Source: Bedellia somnulentella (Eukaryota > Arthropoda > Insecta > Lepidoptera > Bedelliidae). Taken from it: a DNA stretch of 64,000 nucleotides. The notes below the pieces were generated by a model. It had not been told where the DNA came from. It was given only the letters and a program-made list of their open reading frames with translations, and searched no databases. The DNA lies in NCBI GenBank assembly GCA_963576735.1, contig OY755171.1:5208001-5272000 (forward strand), written 5' to 3'. Shown here piece after piece: positions 1-11,763 of this stretch. How positions within the stretch are numbered: position 1 is the first letter of the stretch; each line of letters opens with the position of its first letter. Both the position numbers and the translations under genes were made by a program.

Positions 1-56
1 CTCTGGCTACCCCTTTTAGGGATTTATAGCCGTGAGTATATGTATGTATGTATGTT
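1..56 (+). mobile_element. SINE family A, 3' end fragment
   Basis: The window opens inside a copy. The 3' block CTCTGGCTACCCC...AGGGATTTATAGCCGTGAGTAT is followed by (TATG)n. Strand is given in the inferred RNA sense (5' GCYGTGTAGTG to the (TATG)n tail). The 5' part lies outside the window. Confidence 0.8.
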
Positions 57-301
57 TATAAATTAAATCCATAAAGTTCTATTAATTTATCTATTTTGAT
101 CATTGCTTAAAAACTATAAAAAATATTGAATAGCTGATAACTTCGTATCATGTAAACTTTTCAACTCTTTTTCAAACAGCATTTTTTTACAAGTTTTTTT
201 TAACAAATATACGTAAATAATATCCAATTTTTATCTATCTAATAATTAAATGAAACTCAACAACAAATGTTAACTGTTTCGGTTATAATATTTATATTAT
301 T

Positions 302-550
302 ACATACATACATACATATACTCACGGCTATATTTCCCTAGAAGGGGTAGCCAGAGCTAAGGAATTATAAATTCCTCAGCCACTTTTGGAAGTTGAGTGG
401 GGAAAAGATGGTAAAAATAAAGGTTTTTGGTGATGGGTCTCCAACCGCATCGCCCAAAAATCCAATAAAAAGCCCCAATACCCTTAGTCGCCTCTTACGA
501 CACCCTTGGGTAGAAAGGGGTAGCGACATTCTAAGCCGGCACTACACGGC
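302..550 (-). mobile_element. SINE family A, full-length copy (subfamily A2)
   Basis: On the + strand it runs from (CATA)n through ACTCACGGCTATA to GCCGGCACTACACGGC. It is about 245 bp and serves as a good reference copy. It carries the A2 diagnostic bases (ACGACACCCTTGGGTAGAAAGGGGTAGCGACATT). Flanks TTATATTATTA and TTTTATTATTA look like a slightly diverged target duplication. The open frame across it is only a shadow of the repeat. Confidence 0.85.
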
Positions 551-896
551 AAATTTTATTATTAAAAACTGCAAAACCGTTTTACGTAATATCACGTATT
601 AATATAACATTTATTTAAATAACACTTTCACATTCACGAGAACAATCGCCTGGATCTTAGTATCTTTACGACTTCCGAACATTTTTTCCTCAAGTTTATT
701 TTTAAAAGTTTAAGAGCCCTCAAAGTATCGTTTTCAGTGCAAAACCCCCTTAGAGTGCAGCTAAGTGCTCGCCTGCTATCAAGATATAAGACACGCGAAC
801 TCTGTTGCAAATTACGAAAGCATACTACAATTTTCACATTTTCAAAGAGATTTCTAACGTTTTTGTATCTTAATTTTGCACTCGAATCTTGGATAC
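551..896. other. AT-rich stretch, nothing recognised
   Basis: No repeat family found elsewhere in the window was seen here. A 67-codon minus-strand frame (634-837) has no recognisable domain. Confidence 0.5.
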
Positions 897-899
897 TTA

Positions 900-1037
900 C
901 GCCCGATTTCTGAATTGAGTATTCTAGCTGAGAACAACTTAAGTATCGTTCTGTCGCATTGAAATCTTAATAACTGAATGAGACAAAACGATACTTAAGT
1001 CGTTCTCAGCTTGAATACTCAATTCAGAAATCGAGCG
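900..1037. mobile_element. Hairpin MITE, Harbinger-like (copy 1)
   Basis: The 138-bp element is nearly one long inverted repeat. The left arm CGCCCGATTTCTGAATTGAG pairs with the right arm CTCAATTCAGAAATCGAGCG, and pairing continues inward through TTAAGTATCGTT / AACGATACTTAA. Flanking TTA at 897-899 and 1038-1040 fits the TWA target duplication of PIF/Harbinger elements. It is non-coding. A second copy lies at 15661-15829. Confidence 0.75.
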
Positions 1038-1040
1038 TTA

Positions 1041-2480
1041 GTCTTTTATAAGATTAAATCAAATTTTAAGCACTTTCATATCCATTGATATTCAAAATAA
1101 ATTCAAACGTTCATATCTTAGGACTATCTTCGACAGGGGTTTCAGAGATAATACTATTTCTGAACATGACGTGAAATAATTGTCACCTGGTGATTAAAGT
1201 ACGCACATTTTCCTAGGACAGTGTAGCCACGTAAAAGAAATTTTATATGAATACACTGTCACGTCATGTGACACTTAGTCTGTAACGTTACGTGTCTTAA
1301 GTCTTAATCCCCTTATAGAAATAAGACCTAAGACACGAAACCCGGAGAGCAAAGAGACTAATAAAACAAACAAATAAATTACACCAGTTTATTAAAAATT
1401 AAATATACACAATAAAACAGAAAATAAAAAAAAATAATAAAATAACAACAATAATATTCACTAATGGTCCGCCAGCGGTGATCTTGCACATGCGAGTCAA
1501 AAGAGGACCAGTCCAGCACAACTCGGCGATGTCCAAAATTCAGTAAGGCCAGGTGAAAATGATTTGTTAGTAGGATAGGGTATATCCCTATGTCCTCCTC
1601 TTCTTTCGTCTTGAAAGTGGCAGTATGTAGGAGTATAACGCTAGTAGTAGCTGCCAGAAATAGTACTTCAGAAAGTAATAATTGTAAGAATGACTTGTAG
1701 AATAATTAGTTATCCTTTTTTTTAAGAATCTCTTCTAGAATCCTAATTAGTAATACTTTTCAGAATACTTCTAGAATCCTTCATTAGTTATCTCCCCAAA
1801 AAAAAAACATCTTGACAATCAATAAAAAATCCTAATAGACAAATAAACCTAAAAGGAGGATTTTTTAAAAAGAGTTTCAGTTAACATAAAAAGATGAAAA
1901 CATATAAATTTGAATAAGTAAAATGTCCTAGCGTTACATTAAAAATTAAATTAAATGCCTGCGCTATCATTTTAGACACCAAAAATGTATTAAATATATA
2001 TTATTTAACATATTTTAAAACTATCTAACCTTCGTACACAAACACATTGAAAATTGATCACTAAAGAAAAGTTTAAGATAAAATAAAATTTGACAACTCT
2101 CAGCTCCGTCGTTGCCATAACAACAACAAAATAAAAACAATAACATAAACCAGAGAAATAAAAATATTATCGACAAATCGCAGAAAAATAATACAAAGAA
2201 CTAAACAATGATAAATAACCGCAGGCGACTAACATAAAAGGAAATAAATAATAATAAAACTGATTAACAATATTTACAGGTAAGGTTTTATATATTATAA
2301 GTCATAAGCAAAACTTAGCCATGTGAATTTCCTTACAACATTTTCTTTCACACATAACAAGCTTGCTAAATGATCCACACTTATGCCTTTACAAAAGGCC
2401 ATTTTATTTTTTGCCTTTGTGTATGCCATTGTGCATTTGTGTAGGCCTGACTCGAGTTTTGAATCCACGCCTCTTTGCAT
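1041..2480. other. No gene; one GC-richer island
   Basis: Mostly AT-rich unique-looking sequence. Positions 1460-1640 are clearly more GC-rich. On the minus strand that island is followed by an AATAAA at about 1389, which could be the 3' end of a decayed retroelement or gene. No long frame supports this. Confidence 0.4.
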
Positions 2481-2733
2481 GCTGTGTAATTACGGCTTAG
2501 AATCTCATTACCCCTTTCTACCCACGTGTGTCGTAAGAAGCTACTAAAAAGATGTGGATTTGATTTGATCATGTAATTTTTGGGCAATGTGGTTTGAAAC
2601 CTATAACCAACGATATTCTATTATACCATCTTGTCCCCATCAACATTCAAATGTGGCTGAGGAGATTCCGGCACTGAAGCTCTGGCTACGTCTTATTGGA
2701 ATTGATGACCATGAGTATATGTATGTATGTATT
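2481..2733 (+). mobile_element. SINE family A, diverged copy
   Basis: Runs from GCTGTGTAATTACGGCTTAGAAT to GAGTATATGTATGTATGT with many substitutions relative to the consensus, so it is an older insertion. Both ends are still recognisable. Confidence 0.75.
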
Positions 2734-2789
2734 CCCTAACAGGTGATTTAAGTTGAGCAAAGATATAGTTAAATAAAAAAGGGGGGTTA

Positions 2790-3156
2790 GACGACGTGAC
2801 AGCTCAATGGGTAGAACACCGGCTATTGTGCAAGCGGCTAGTGTACAAATCCCGGGTCGGGCCTACACCAATTTGTCTTTTCTAAGGACGTATGTGTGGT
2901 TAATTTATCATGGTTGTTAACGGTGAGGGAAAACATCGTGAGGAAACACACATAGCTGAGTTGTACTTATTCATGTGACAGTGTATTCGTACAAAACGGC
3001 GATAGGCCTGCCCCCTATCACGTGAGTACACTGTCCATGTAAAACTTGGGTACTCTGAACACCAGGTGACAAAGTCACGTGATGTTCAGAAGTATTAGTA
3101 CCTCTACCAACCCCTTCGGGGATATTCGGCGTGAACGTTTATGTTTATGTTATGTT
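2790..3156 (+). mobile_element. SINE family B, near full-length, tRNA-derived
   Basis: The head holds an A-box-like CAGCTCAATGGGTAGAAC and a B-box-like GTGTACAAATCCCGGG. The body includes TTGTTAACGGTGAGGGAAAA and the palindrome CAGGTGACAAAGTCACGTGA. The 3' end is CCAACCCCTTCGGGGATATT, then GGCGTGAACG and a TTATG-type tail. This arrangement (RNA polymerase III head, unrelated body, short-repeat tail) is typical of tRNA-derived SINEs. Confidence 0.85.
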
Positions 3157-3741
3157 CTTTACTTAACCATATCTTTCCCATTTAGTTCCAAAACTGCCTG
3201 AAAAATTTGTAAATCTGAAGCTGTAGCCTACCCATCCGTAAAGATAAAATATCAATGCTATAATCATAAGGAAGCATTTCAAAGTATATTAATCACCAAC
3301 TTATCTCAATGTCTAGCAATTTATTTACGTCAATTTCAAGTTGAGAAACAGTTTTTTGCCGAAGAAAGTTTTAGACAAGAGATATTCGTTTTTGAAAATA
3401 GACGTTTTTGATTGATGGCTAGATTGGAACAAAATTGATGGTGGTTACTGATTTTCTTACAAATCTTGCAAATTCCTAATTAAATACTTTCGAACTTTCA
3501 GTCGTATTTATTTGTTAATTTATCAAACGTTTTGTTTTTTTCCCCTGCCCTTTGTATAAGGAACTAGATAAAATTTAGTGAAAACATAAAAATATAAAAT
3601 AAAAGATGCCTTAAATACTTTTTACAACATAAGCTATCTGCGTAATTGTATTGTTCAATTAAAATACTCAAAAATACAAACGTTCTCGAAGTATATCCCT
3701 GAAGTTTCGGTTAAGTTACTAGTACATCACGCAATGTTAAT
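3157..3741. other. AT-rich stretch, nothing recognised
   Basis: No repeat, RNA gene or convincing frame seen. Confidence 0.5.
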
Positions 3742-3883
3742 GCCCGGCTAGTATGAGCGCTATTATATCGACACGATAACGGTTAGAATGAGATGGCAGT
3801 ATACGATACTAAGTAAGTGCGTAAGAGATGTCTGCTTTATCCCACGCGATAACTAGTTTAAACACCGCTCGTACTAGCCGGGC
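3742..3883. mobile_element. MITE family 2 (copy 1)
   Basis: Terminal inverted repeats GCCCGGCTAGTATGAGCG and CGCTCGTACTAGCCGGGC bound a 142-bp non-coding element. A reverse-oriented copy at 23592-23743 shares the interior (GTGTTTAAACTAGTTATCG, CTCTTACGCACTTACTTAGT). No clear target duplication is seen, so the superfamily is open. Confidence 0.7.
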
Positions 3884-5692
3884 TGGTGTTCAGAGAACCC
3901 TCGTTTTACATCAACAATGTATTCACATGATAGGGGGTATGCATGCTTTCTACGAATATATTGTCACAGAACAAAGTACACTTTAGCTATATAGGTTTTC
4001 TTATGCAGTTATTCCTGTTTATTAAGAACCCTTTGTATAATTCGTATAATTATACTTTGTATAATTATTTAAATAATTTCACTTTTAAAGTTTTTTTTAA
4101 TTGCATGTAATTGTTATTAGTTAGTATGAATATATAATTTATAAGATATTATTGAATATTATATAGAGGATCATAATTTCGCCTCGTTCAACTTTTGATA
4201 CCTACCAGTAGCCATTGTTCAGTGTTTGAAAACTGTGGAGTTAGTCGATTTTTTTAGCATTATACAGTTAGAGGTTATTTAATGGTTAAGTAATTAATTA
4301 AATTTACAAGTGTTATAAAAAAGTCGTACGTTACACGAGTACAGTTAGTCATTACAGTGTTCGGTTTCTTAAAGCTTAGAATCCACATCAGCTGTTATGA
4401 CTACTCTGCTCTCTCATAAAATAATATGCTATTAACTTATGGGTTTTCTTACAGTGTTGTTAGTCTCTCTAGTACTTTAGAGATGCGATTTGAGGTACTC
4501 CTCATAGTTGTAAAAAGGATGTTCTACAACAAAATTTGAAAGTATAAAAATAATACAATAAAAAAATTAAATCAACATCGGGTAGCTTCCATTTACGTGA
4601 CATTTGATTCAGCCCTCAACCGGAGCCGGAGTTATTAACTCCATTACAAAGCATGATACGAAAATACGTTTTCCCTTTACTGCATACGAGTAGCATATTT
4701 TTATATTCGAAACCATTTTCACCAATCTATTTGAAAACATGATTGTTGAAATCACAAAGATATAGTTAGAGTTTGCAGAAATAGCTCGTTGAAGCTGCAT
4801 TGATATTACTAAAAATAACTGGCCGGACGGACTGACAAAACGGGACGCGAGCAAGTATGGTTCGTTAAAGTGGTTGAACGTGACATCAAAAAATACGGTC
4901 TATTCCTCTTTTGTTATTCGTTTATACATTTCTATGAACCGATTTGCTTGTTGGAATATGTTTAATCCCACAAAGGAAAAATTGTAGTAGAACCAACATG
5001 TAGAAGGGGTGAACTTTTAGATATTTCAATCATTTCAAACGTATTCCCTTGTTTTTGGCAAATGGAAAGTAAAGTTTGATTTGAGAGCTGGTTCTCCTTT
5101 TTTAACAGACCATTATTAAGATACAACAAAGAGTAATAAAATGATGAAAAACCTTTTAGTTCTCTGAACAGGAGAAAAGCACATCAATTTATGAAACATA
5201 ATAACAATGTTCTTCTTACTGTTTTATTCAAAATCAATAAGCAAGGCGTTAATTTTACATCGCACTTCCCGCCAAATAAAAAAAAACCTGTTATTAATGG
5301 CATGTATGAGCCAAGATAACTCACATTGTGATATATTTTGCAAAACCTACGTGGTGATGATGGTACGGCACACTAAAATGGTCATTACAGAATAAGCCGG
5401 AATGCCCACTCTCCCAATACCAGCCAAGTGGCTTTTGTCCTAAAGAATTTTCGTTCAAATGTATTTCTATCTAGAAAAATAAACTACAACAGAAACACGG
5501 GCTCCTTGAAATCTCTTTAAGGCTTATACGTTTTACTTATGCGACGTAAAGTCGTATTTGGGGTTTTGTTTTGTCTTTTCTGTGATGTAATATTTTCTGA
5601 GAGCTTTCAGTTTTTTTGGATATTTTTCCCGAGTATCTGGCAGTTGTTTTATTCAATAGAAATATTTTAGTGATACCTAAATACAAATTTCA
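3884..5692. other. Long gene-free stretch
   Basis: AT-rich with no recognised repeats. An 81-codon minus-strand frame (4609-4854) and a 62-codon plus-strand frame (5207-5395) have no recognisable motif and are probably chance. Confidence 0.5.
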
Positions 5693-5935
5693 ACATACAT
5701 ATATATATATATCTTAACATTACTCACGGTTATATATCGCTAAAAGGGGTAGCCATAGCTAGAGCTTCATAATAAGGAATTCCTCAGCCACTTTTGGAAG
5801 ATAAGTGGGGAAAAACTTTATTTTAAAATAAAGGTTCGCAATGATGGATCTCCCACTGCATCGGCTAAATATTACTTAAAAAGACCTAATCGCCTTAATA
5901 CCCTTAGTCGCTTCTTAACACTACAGAACTTTGTA
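5693..5935 (-). mobile_element. SINE family A, old copy
   Basis: The (TA)n/(CATA)n end, CTCACGGTTATAT, AAAAGGGGTAGCC, CCTCAGCCACTTTTGGAAG and CCTTAGTCGCTTCTTA are readable. The last 30 bp are degenerate. Confidence 0.7.
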
Positions 5936-6658
5936 TTTAGTTTATGTTCGTGACATTAGTCGTTCCAAAACCACTACACTAGGTTCACAGTCGGAAAGAA
6001 GGGGGAGATATGGTGGGTTAAAGATTATTTGATGGCAGGTTGTTAATAATTTTGCCACCCAAAGAATGCCAAAAATCAAGTAAAAACCTTGTTTGTATCT
6101 TAGGTCTTAAACTTGTATTTCAGAATTTGTCAATTGTTGTTTTATTTATGATTATTTAGATCAAAACTTATAAAGATCGTTCTTTTATTTATAAGAACAA
6201 TTTATTTTACTATTTCACAATAAAATAACAGAACTTGAAATGTCATAAAATGATTTCTGTCTATTGGTTGAAAGCTTAACAATATTTCGAAAATGTAATC
6301 ACAATGTGGGCAAATACTAAATATCTTTTGTTTGCCACAGCCAATAGGCTCCTATGCCCCTTTTATTTCTTGTTTATGAGCTCTGAACAGTATAGGTGGC
6401 TGTTTGTGTGAATTTAAATCTTTTTTATTGCGTTTTTACTGCCTCAGTAAAATATTTTAGACAGTTCGTTCTGGTTAGAATCTCTCAAATTTAAATTAGA
6501 TGGTTTGAACCTCGCGGTCCCTTTATTGCTGAACAAATCTGGCCCATTTTCTCTATTTTGCTCTTTTTTCTTATATTTTACGGTAAAATAATAAATTCAA
6601 TAAATTATTTGCGACAAAGTTATATGTTCAGGAAAAAAACGGCTCACTTTTCAAAACT
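5936..6658. other. AT-rich stretch, nothing recognised
   Basis: No repeat family or frame stands out. Confidence 0.5.
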
Positions 6659-6786
6659 AACATAAACATAACATAAACGTTCACGCCGAATATCCCCGAA
6701 GGGGTTGGCAGAGGTAATAATACTTCTGAACATCACGTGACTTTGTCACCTGGTGTTCAGAGTACCCACGTTTTGCATGGACAATA
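6659..6786 (-). mobile_element. SINE family B, 5'-truncated
   Basis: Only the 3' third is present: ACGTTCACGCCGAATATCCC, CGAAGGGGTTGGC and TTCTGAACATCACGTGACTT. The copy breaks off after GTTTTGCATGGACAAT, as expected from incomplete reverse transcription. Confidence 0.8.
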
Positions 6787-6985
6787 TTATAAATTCTGAA
6801 TTACTGGCATTCCCTTTGTAGATTCATAATTATGAGCTAGAGTACGTATGTGCTAAATAATAAAATGTAATGAAATAGATAAAAATAAATTATCCTTCTA
6901 ACATTCATTAAAATACAGTATGCAAAAGACAGAAAAAAATCACATACATGAAAAAAATTATGAATTAAGAAGAAGTTCTAAAAGT

Positions 6986-7043
6986 TCGCAAAATCGTACA
7001 AAGTGGCGATCGAAAGTTTCTGCCTACCCCAATGAAACTAACT
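6986..7043 (+). mobile_element. RTE LINE 3' end fragment
   Basis: The short piece CGTACAAAGTGGCGATCGAA and TCTGCCTACCCCAATG matches the ends at 7923, 37650 and 39293. It encodes the last residues of the RTE C-terminal peptide. Confidence 0.65.
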
Positions 7044-7922
7044 ATCTGTCGGTCGCAACTTTGTACAATTCGTCAATCTTTTCATAAATCTTGTTTTATT
7101 CTTTGCATTTTGAACATTGTTAATAAAATGTAATAATTTTTGAAATCTTTATAATAATATAAGCTCTTTTTAAACACAATCCGGGGATACGCCCCCGTCG
7201 CTTTCTTTTTTCTTTCCTTTAATTATTGCTGCTTTATTCACCGTCTTAAAAAATAATACCACAAACAAGAAAAAAGTTGTGAATTGAAGGGTTATTAGGT
7301 TACTTAGTAATAATATTCAAACTGTTATCGATGCAGGTAGGTGTTCCTACAGCAATCCCCATAAAATGTCGTCAAGTATAGCAATGAAATTATTATAGCA
7401 ACAGTAAACTGAAACTCGTTAAATTACTTCAACAAAATAGGTAATGTGTAATAAAAACTTGAATCAATTCTCAAATAATTCGGTTTATTATTACGATCGG
7501 CGAGATGACTCATAAAATTTAGGACAAAGGCGTTTATGTATTTCAATTTATCTTCCGAAAAATATTGTTGATTAGCTTTTACTATACAATTTAATTCGGA
7601 GCAAGTGTTAAATTTAAAATATTTTACAATATTGCAAACATTATGTTTTGTATTGAAAATACAGTTAAGGGTCTAATTGCTGAAAATTATGTCTTCCAGA
7701 CAACCTTTGGATGTTAAAAACACTAAATAGAGGTTAGTTTATTAATCAACCGTTATAGATGGTTGGTTGTTTGTATATTTAAATTTGGTTAAATCTTGAG
7801 TTTGTCTCTGCAAGATACAGTATTATTGGCAAATTTTCAGGGAGAATGGAAACAACATAATTTACAATGTATGTTATTAAGGTTTTAGATAAATAAAAAC
7901 TCATAAAATATAGTTTTAGCAA
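7044..7922. other. Gene-free stretch
   Basis: AT-rich with no recognised element. Confidence 0.45.
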
Positions 7923-8204
7923 ATGAGTATAAAAAGATCGGTGAAAGAGATCTATAAAGCCAATGTGGAAGGTGATGTGAGAGGAGGACGACCACAGACG
8001 ACACACATGGGCCAAATAGAGTGTGTGCTCAAAAAGGTCGGCGTCAAAAGTATGAAAAATAAAAGAGCATGTGTGAAAAGATTGATTGATGTGAACAAAG
8101 CAAGAGAGGTTCACCAAGATCGTAAAAAGTTGCGATCGATAGTCTCTGCCTTTCCCCAATAATGTAATAAGTGAGTGTATGATATGTATGTATAATTCTT
8201 AATA
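7923..8204 (+). pseudogene. RTE-type LINE, 3' end of the ORF and tail
   Basis: A 79-codon frame encodes the C-terminal tail of an RTE-like non-LTR polyprotein, downstream of the reverse transcriptase. Visible signatures are KEIYKANVEGD, GGRPQTTHMGQIE, VLKKVGVKS, KNKRACVKRLIDV and DRKKLRSIVSAFPQ. The frame stops at 8160-8162. Endonuclease and reverse transcriptase are absent, so this is a 5'-truncated dead copy. After the stop the DNA passes through GTGAGTGTATGATATGTATGTAT, a short-repeat tail instead of poly-A, as is usual for RTE elements. The ATG given by the frame is internal to the original protein. Confidence 0.8.
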
Positions 8205-8987
8205 TACCCAATAATTAAGAAATTGAAATAAAATTAATATATAAAACTTTTTAACTACCAGGGTTTTTTTCCTAGTACGTACCTTCATACCTGCGTAAAA
8301 AATATTGCAAACAATAATGCAGTCACAAAATAAAAATGTAACTAAACTAAATAGTAGACACTAAAAGAACGAGTTGCGAACTATTACAAGCATATATCAT
8401 ATTCTACAACATAAGTATTATATCAGCCGGCATATTCAACGCTCACGGCTATAATATATCTTAACTTTGAACCACGACTAAGAACTGCGAACATACAGCT
8501 CTGATATGAACTTAGTGAATTTTCCTTGGAATGCTTTTTATAGGCTGTTATATACACTCGGCTTGGCAGCTAAGGGCTTTTATGGTATGCTCATAAAAAT
8601 GATAGATCACTACTGGATTGGGTGGCTCGGGCATCGAAAAAGAAATTTGTATTGCAATTCTTGGCTTTGGATATTGTTTACTTTACACTATACAGACTTG
8701 GAAATAGTACTGGAATTTCCGACTGTAAAGGTTCGTATTTAGTATGACTGCATTTAGTTTTTTTCCAATTATTACATCATTTTCTTATTTTATATGTAGG
8801 TTGCATAGCGTCTGGCTTAGAATAACAATTGTTTATGACTTCCCGCAGATGTCGTTCTTAGAGTATTGAGACTTTTAAACTAATTGTTGGATGCTGGTAG
8901 ATGGATACCCATTACATTTAATCTACAAGCTCCCCCCAATTCAACCTCCGACAGTGGATAAAGTATTTATATTTATGAAGCACTAGC
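8205..8987. other. Gene-free stretch
   Basis: A 78-codon frame (8506-8742) rich in W, Y and L has no recognisable family and no supporting context. Confidence 0.45.
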
Positions 8988-9150
8988 AACTGGAGTGGGG
9001 AAAAGATGGTAATAATAAATATTTTTGGTGACGAGTCTCCAACCACAACGCACAAAAATCACTTGAAAAGCCCCTTTACCCTTAGTCGCCTCTACCGATC
9101 ACCCACGGGTAGAAATGGGGTAGTGTTATTCTAAGCCAACACTACACAGC
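8988..9150 (-). mobile_element. SINE family A, partial
   Basis: Only the 5' two thirds (in RNA sense) are clear, from AACTGGAGTGGGGAAAAGAT to GCCAACACTACACAGC. The tail side is replaced by unrelated sequence. Confidence 0.75.
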
Positions 9151-9289
9151 ATTAATTTGTTCTTGGTACTGAATATATAAGTTACCGTAACCGTAAATCG
9201 GCTACCTTATCCACGACGCAACATTTGGTCCTTCGAGTCGGTCCATCGATTTGGTAAGTCATTATTTCGTCATTTCATTACTTTACACA

Positions 9290-9543
9290 CATATACACAT
9301 ACATATACTCACGGCTATGAATCCCTTTAAGGGGTAGCCAGAGCTAGGGAATCAGAAATTCCTCAGCCACTTTTGGAAGTTGCGTGGGGAAAAGATGGTG
9401 GAATAAAGGTTTTCGGTGGTGGGTCTCTAACCGCTTCGCCCAAAAATCCCTCAATAACCCCAATACCGTTATTCTCCTCTACCCCGTTATTACACCCACC
9501 GGAAGAAATGGGGTAATGTTATTCTAAGCCGACACTACACGGC
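9290..9543 (-). mobile_element. SINE family A, full-length
   Basis: ACACATACATATACTCACGG to GCCGACACTACACGGC. It lies 140 bp from the preceding copy in the same orientation. Confidence 0.85.
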
Positions 9544-10334
9544 TTCTTACTTTATTATCTTTTAATATACTTTTAGTATAAGTATGGTAGTATTTAGTAA
9601 AACTACTACATCCTCATCTATTTCATTAATAATTCAATTTTTATGGTGTTTAATTCTAACATTCAATTTGATATATCAGTTTTTGAATATTGCACTTCAC
9701 TTTTGCAAATCTATGACTACTTATTTAGTTACGGCAATCACATCGATCTTGGCTTATTTTTACTTTATTACGAGGCGTATAACATCAAGTGCTTTTTTTA
9801 CATTTTTGTTTTATTTTAATCTTAATTTTAAAAAAGTAATTTTATATATTTTGCTTTGACCATGACCGACGCTTAAAGTATAATCAAAAAACGATCGTCA
9901 ATTAAAGCAAGACTTATACAATTTTCATCATTTATACACATGAATCGATCATGTGAAACATTAAGTGACATTTAATTAGTACAGGTTTAATACCGACTTA
10001 TATATAATACAGTATATTTGTAAACTTATACGATAAATATGATACATTTCAGTGTGACTTGGAAATAAGTCTCGGACGATCCCAGCGAGCAATATGCGGA
10101 TGTAAAGAGTGTGAAAAGCAGTATTACGGTATGGTGGCAACTGCACGTTAGCTGATCAGGTCACGCGGTTTCAAACAGGAGACTCGCCATCCCAGATGTA
10201 TTCTTTTTTTAATCACATACATAAACTTAATACTGTACTTTTTCCTAAAATTTATTTACTCACTTTCTCCGGTACCTATTATGATTGCCTAGAGTTTAGA
10301 AATACATTCGCATCGATAATTCTTAGTAACAATA
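9544..10334. other. Gene-free stretch
   Basis: Contains a 91-codon hydrophobic frame (9584-9859) driven by T-richness. At 10125-10200 a weakly tRNA-like segment is too degenerate to call. Confidence 0.45.
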
Positions 10335-10700
10335 TCTATACTAATATTATAAAGCTGAAGAGTTTGTTTGTTTGAACGCTAGGATCTCAGGAACTACCAA
10401 ATCAAATTGAAAAATTCTTTTTGTGTTAGATAGTCCATTTATTGAGGAAGGTTTTAGGCTATATATCATCACGCTGCGACCAACAGGAGCAAACTATCAG
10501 CGAATAATGTTGCAAAAACGGGGATAATTATTCATACTAAGGCTTTCGTTGTGTGCGCTGCGTAAACGGTTTAAGTTACCCAAAAAAATGTATTAAAGAA
10601 TTATTTCTCTTTAAATGATCTAAAAAAATGCCCGCGACAGTATATGTCTAACTTTTAAGTTTCACTTACTATAACCATTTTTATGGTAAATAAATTTGGT
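10335..10700 (+). mobile_element. Helitron-like non-autonomous element, 5' part
   Basis: It begins TCTATACTAATATTATAAAG preceded by A, the same 5' motif seen in modified form at 11764. It continues GTTTGTTTGAACGC, TCTCAGGAACTAC and AAGGTTTTAGGCTATATATC. No CTAG terminus is visible, so the 3' boundary is approximate. The assignment rests on the 5' end and my general knowledge of insect repeats. Confidence 0.55.
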
Positions 10701-10899
10701 CGAATTTAATGCATAATTGCCATAATGTTTTACCAACATAATGTTTATCTTTATCCAAATAAATATGTTGTTGATTTAGAGTATTTAATTGAGAACAAAA
10801 CTGTCTTTGACATCACTTAATTTAAATAAACATCTTAGAAGATAATACAATTTTAAAAGGAACTGATTTAAAGAAACAGTTGTATATAGCGTTTTTAGT

Positions 10900-11650
10900 A
10901 AGTTAAAAATTACAAATGGCACGTTTAATAACTAGTTCAGCAGTTAAAACTAAGCAATAAAGTAAACAAAAATGAGTAATAAAAAATAATGAAATGGATC
11001 AGTGAATATATAATTGAGTAGGAAAATAATTAAATGGGCGGTAAAAATTATTGAACGAGCGGTTACGCGTGGGCAGTAATAAATCGGAATTTGTCGGTAA
11101 GAAATCTCATTCTTAGCAATTCTATAATTGAGATTAATAGATATTAAGTAGTAAACCCCGACCCCCGTCCCCTATATATAGCAAGCATGCAAGTAAGCTG
11201 CAAGCATGCAAGTATGCATGTAGGCATGCATCAGGCATTTAGGTGCTCGCTCCGCTGCGCTACGCTCGCTCGTTTCATACATGATCTAACCTAACCTAAC
11301 TAAATGTGACCGAACTTTTATTTGTCTGCAGTGACTAAATGTGAGCTATCTTTTCTTCAATAATGAATTTGAGTTCAGGTATCACCGCTCGTTATGATCT
11401 GCCGAACTATTTATCGAACCGCTCATTCCACAATTTTTACCGCTCAATTAATTATTGGACTACTCAATTATTTTTAGAATTGACATTGTATGATAAAATA
11501 ACCGACTTATATATTTTTTATTACTGTCTATGTTTTACTGTCGCAATAATTATTCAACCGCCATTAAATTAAATAACTGCTCAATATGTTTTTCAACTAA
11601 TCATAATAACATCTCGAAATTTTAAATAACAGCTCAAAAAAATAGTTCCC
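10900..11650 (-). mobile_element. Fold-back element K, copy 1
   Basis: A core at about 11150-11300 is flanked by arms built from an irregularly repeated 10-20 bp word. On the left it reads as GAGCGGTTA, GGGCGGTAA or GGGCAGTAAT. On the right the same word appears reverse-complemented (ACCGCTCGTTA, AACCGCTCATT, TACCGCTCAA, CTGCTCAAT). Read on the minus strand, the core (TTAGGTTAGGTTAGAT, CATGTATGAAACGAGCGAG, GAGCACC, TGCATGCTTGC) matches the core of copy 2 at 33490-33680. No protein is encoded. Outer borders are approximate. Confidence 0.6.
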
Positions 11651-11763
11651 ATTTTAAAATTACTCCGTAACAAAATTTACACGCGTGCATGAAGCGCAAG
11701 ACAAGACGCTGCGCTGGCCGGCGAGCGAGGTCACCTGCGCGAGAAGCTTATGTTTAAGCCTAA

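Noticed and set aside
302..330. Independent CATA microsatellite loci
   Set aside because: They coincide with SINE A ends and are explained as retroposon tails.
10125..10200. tRNA-like segment (GTTAGCTGATCAGGTCACGCGGTTTCAA)
   Set aside because: Weak box matches, no second copy and no tail; could be coincidence.
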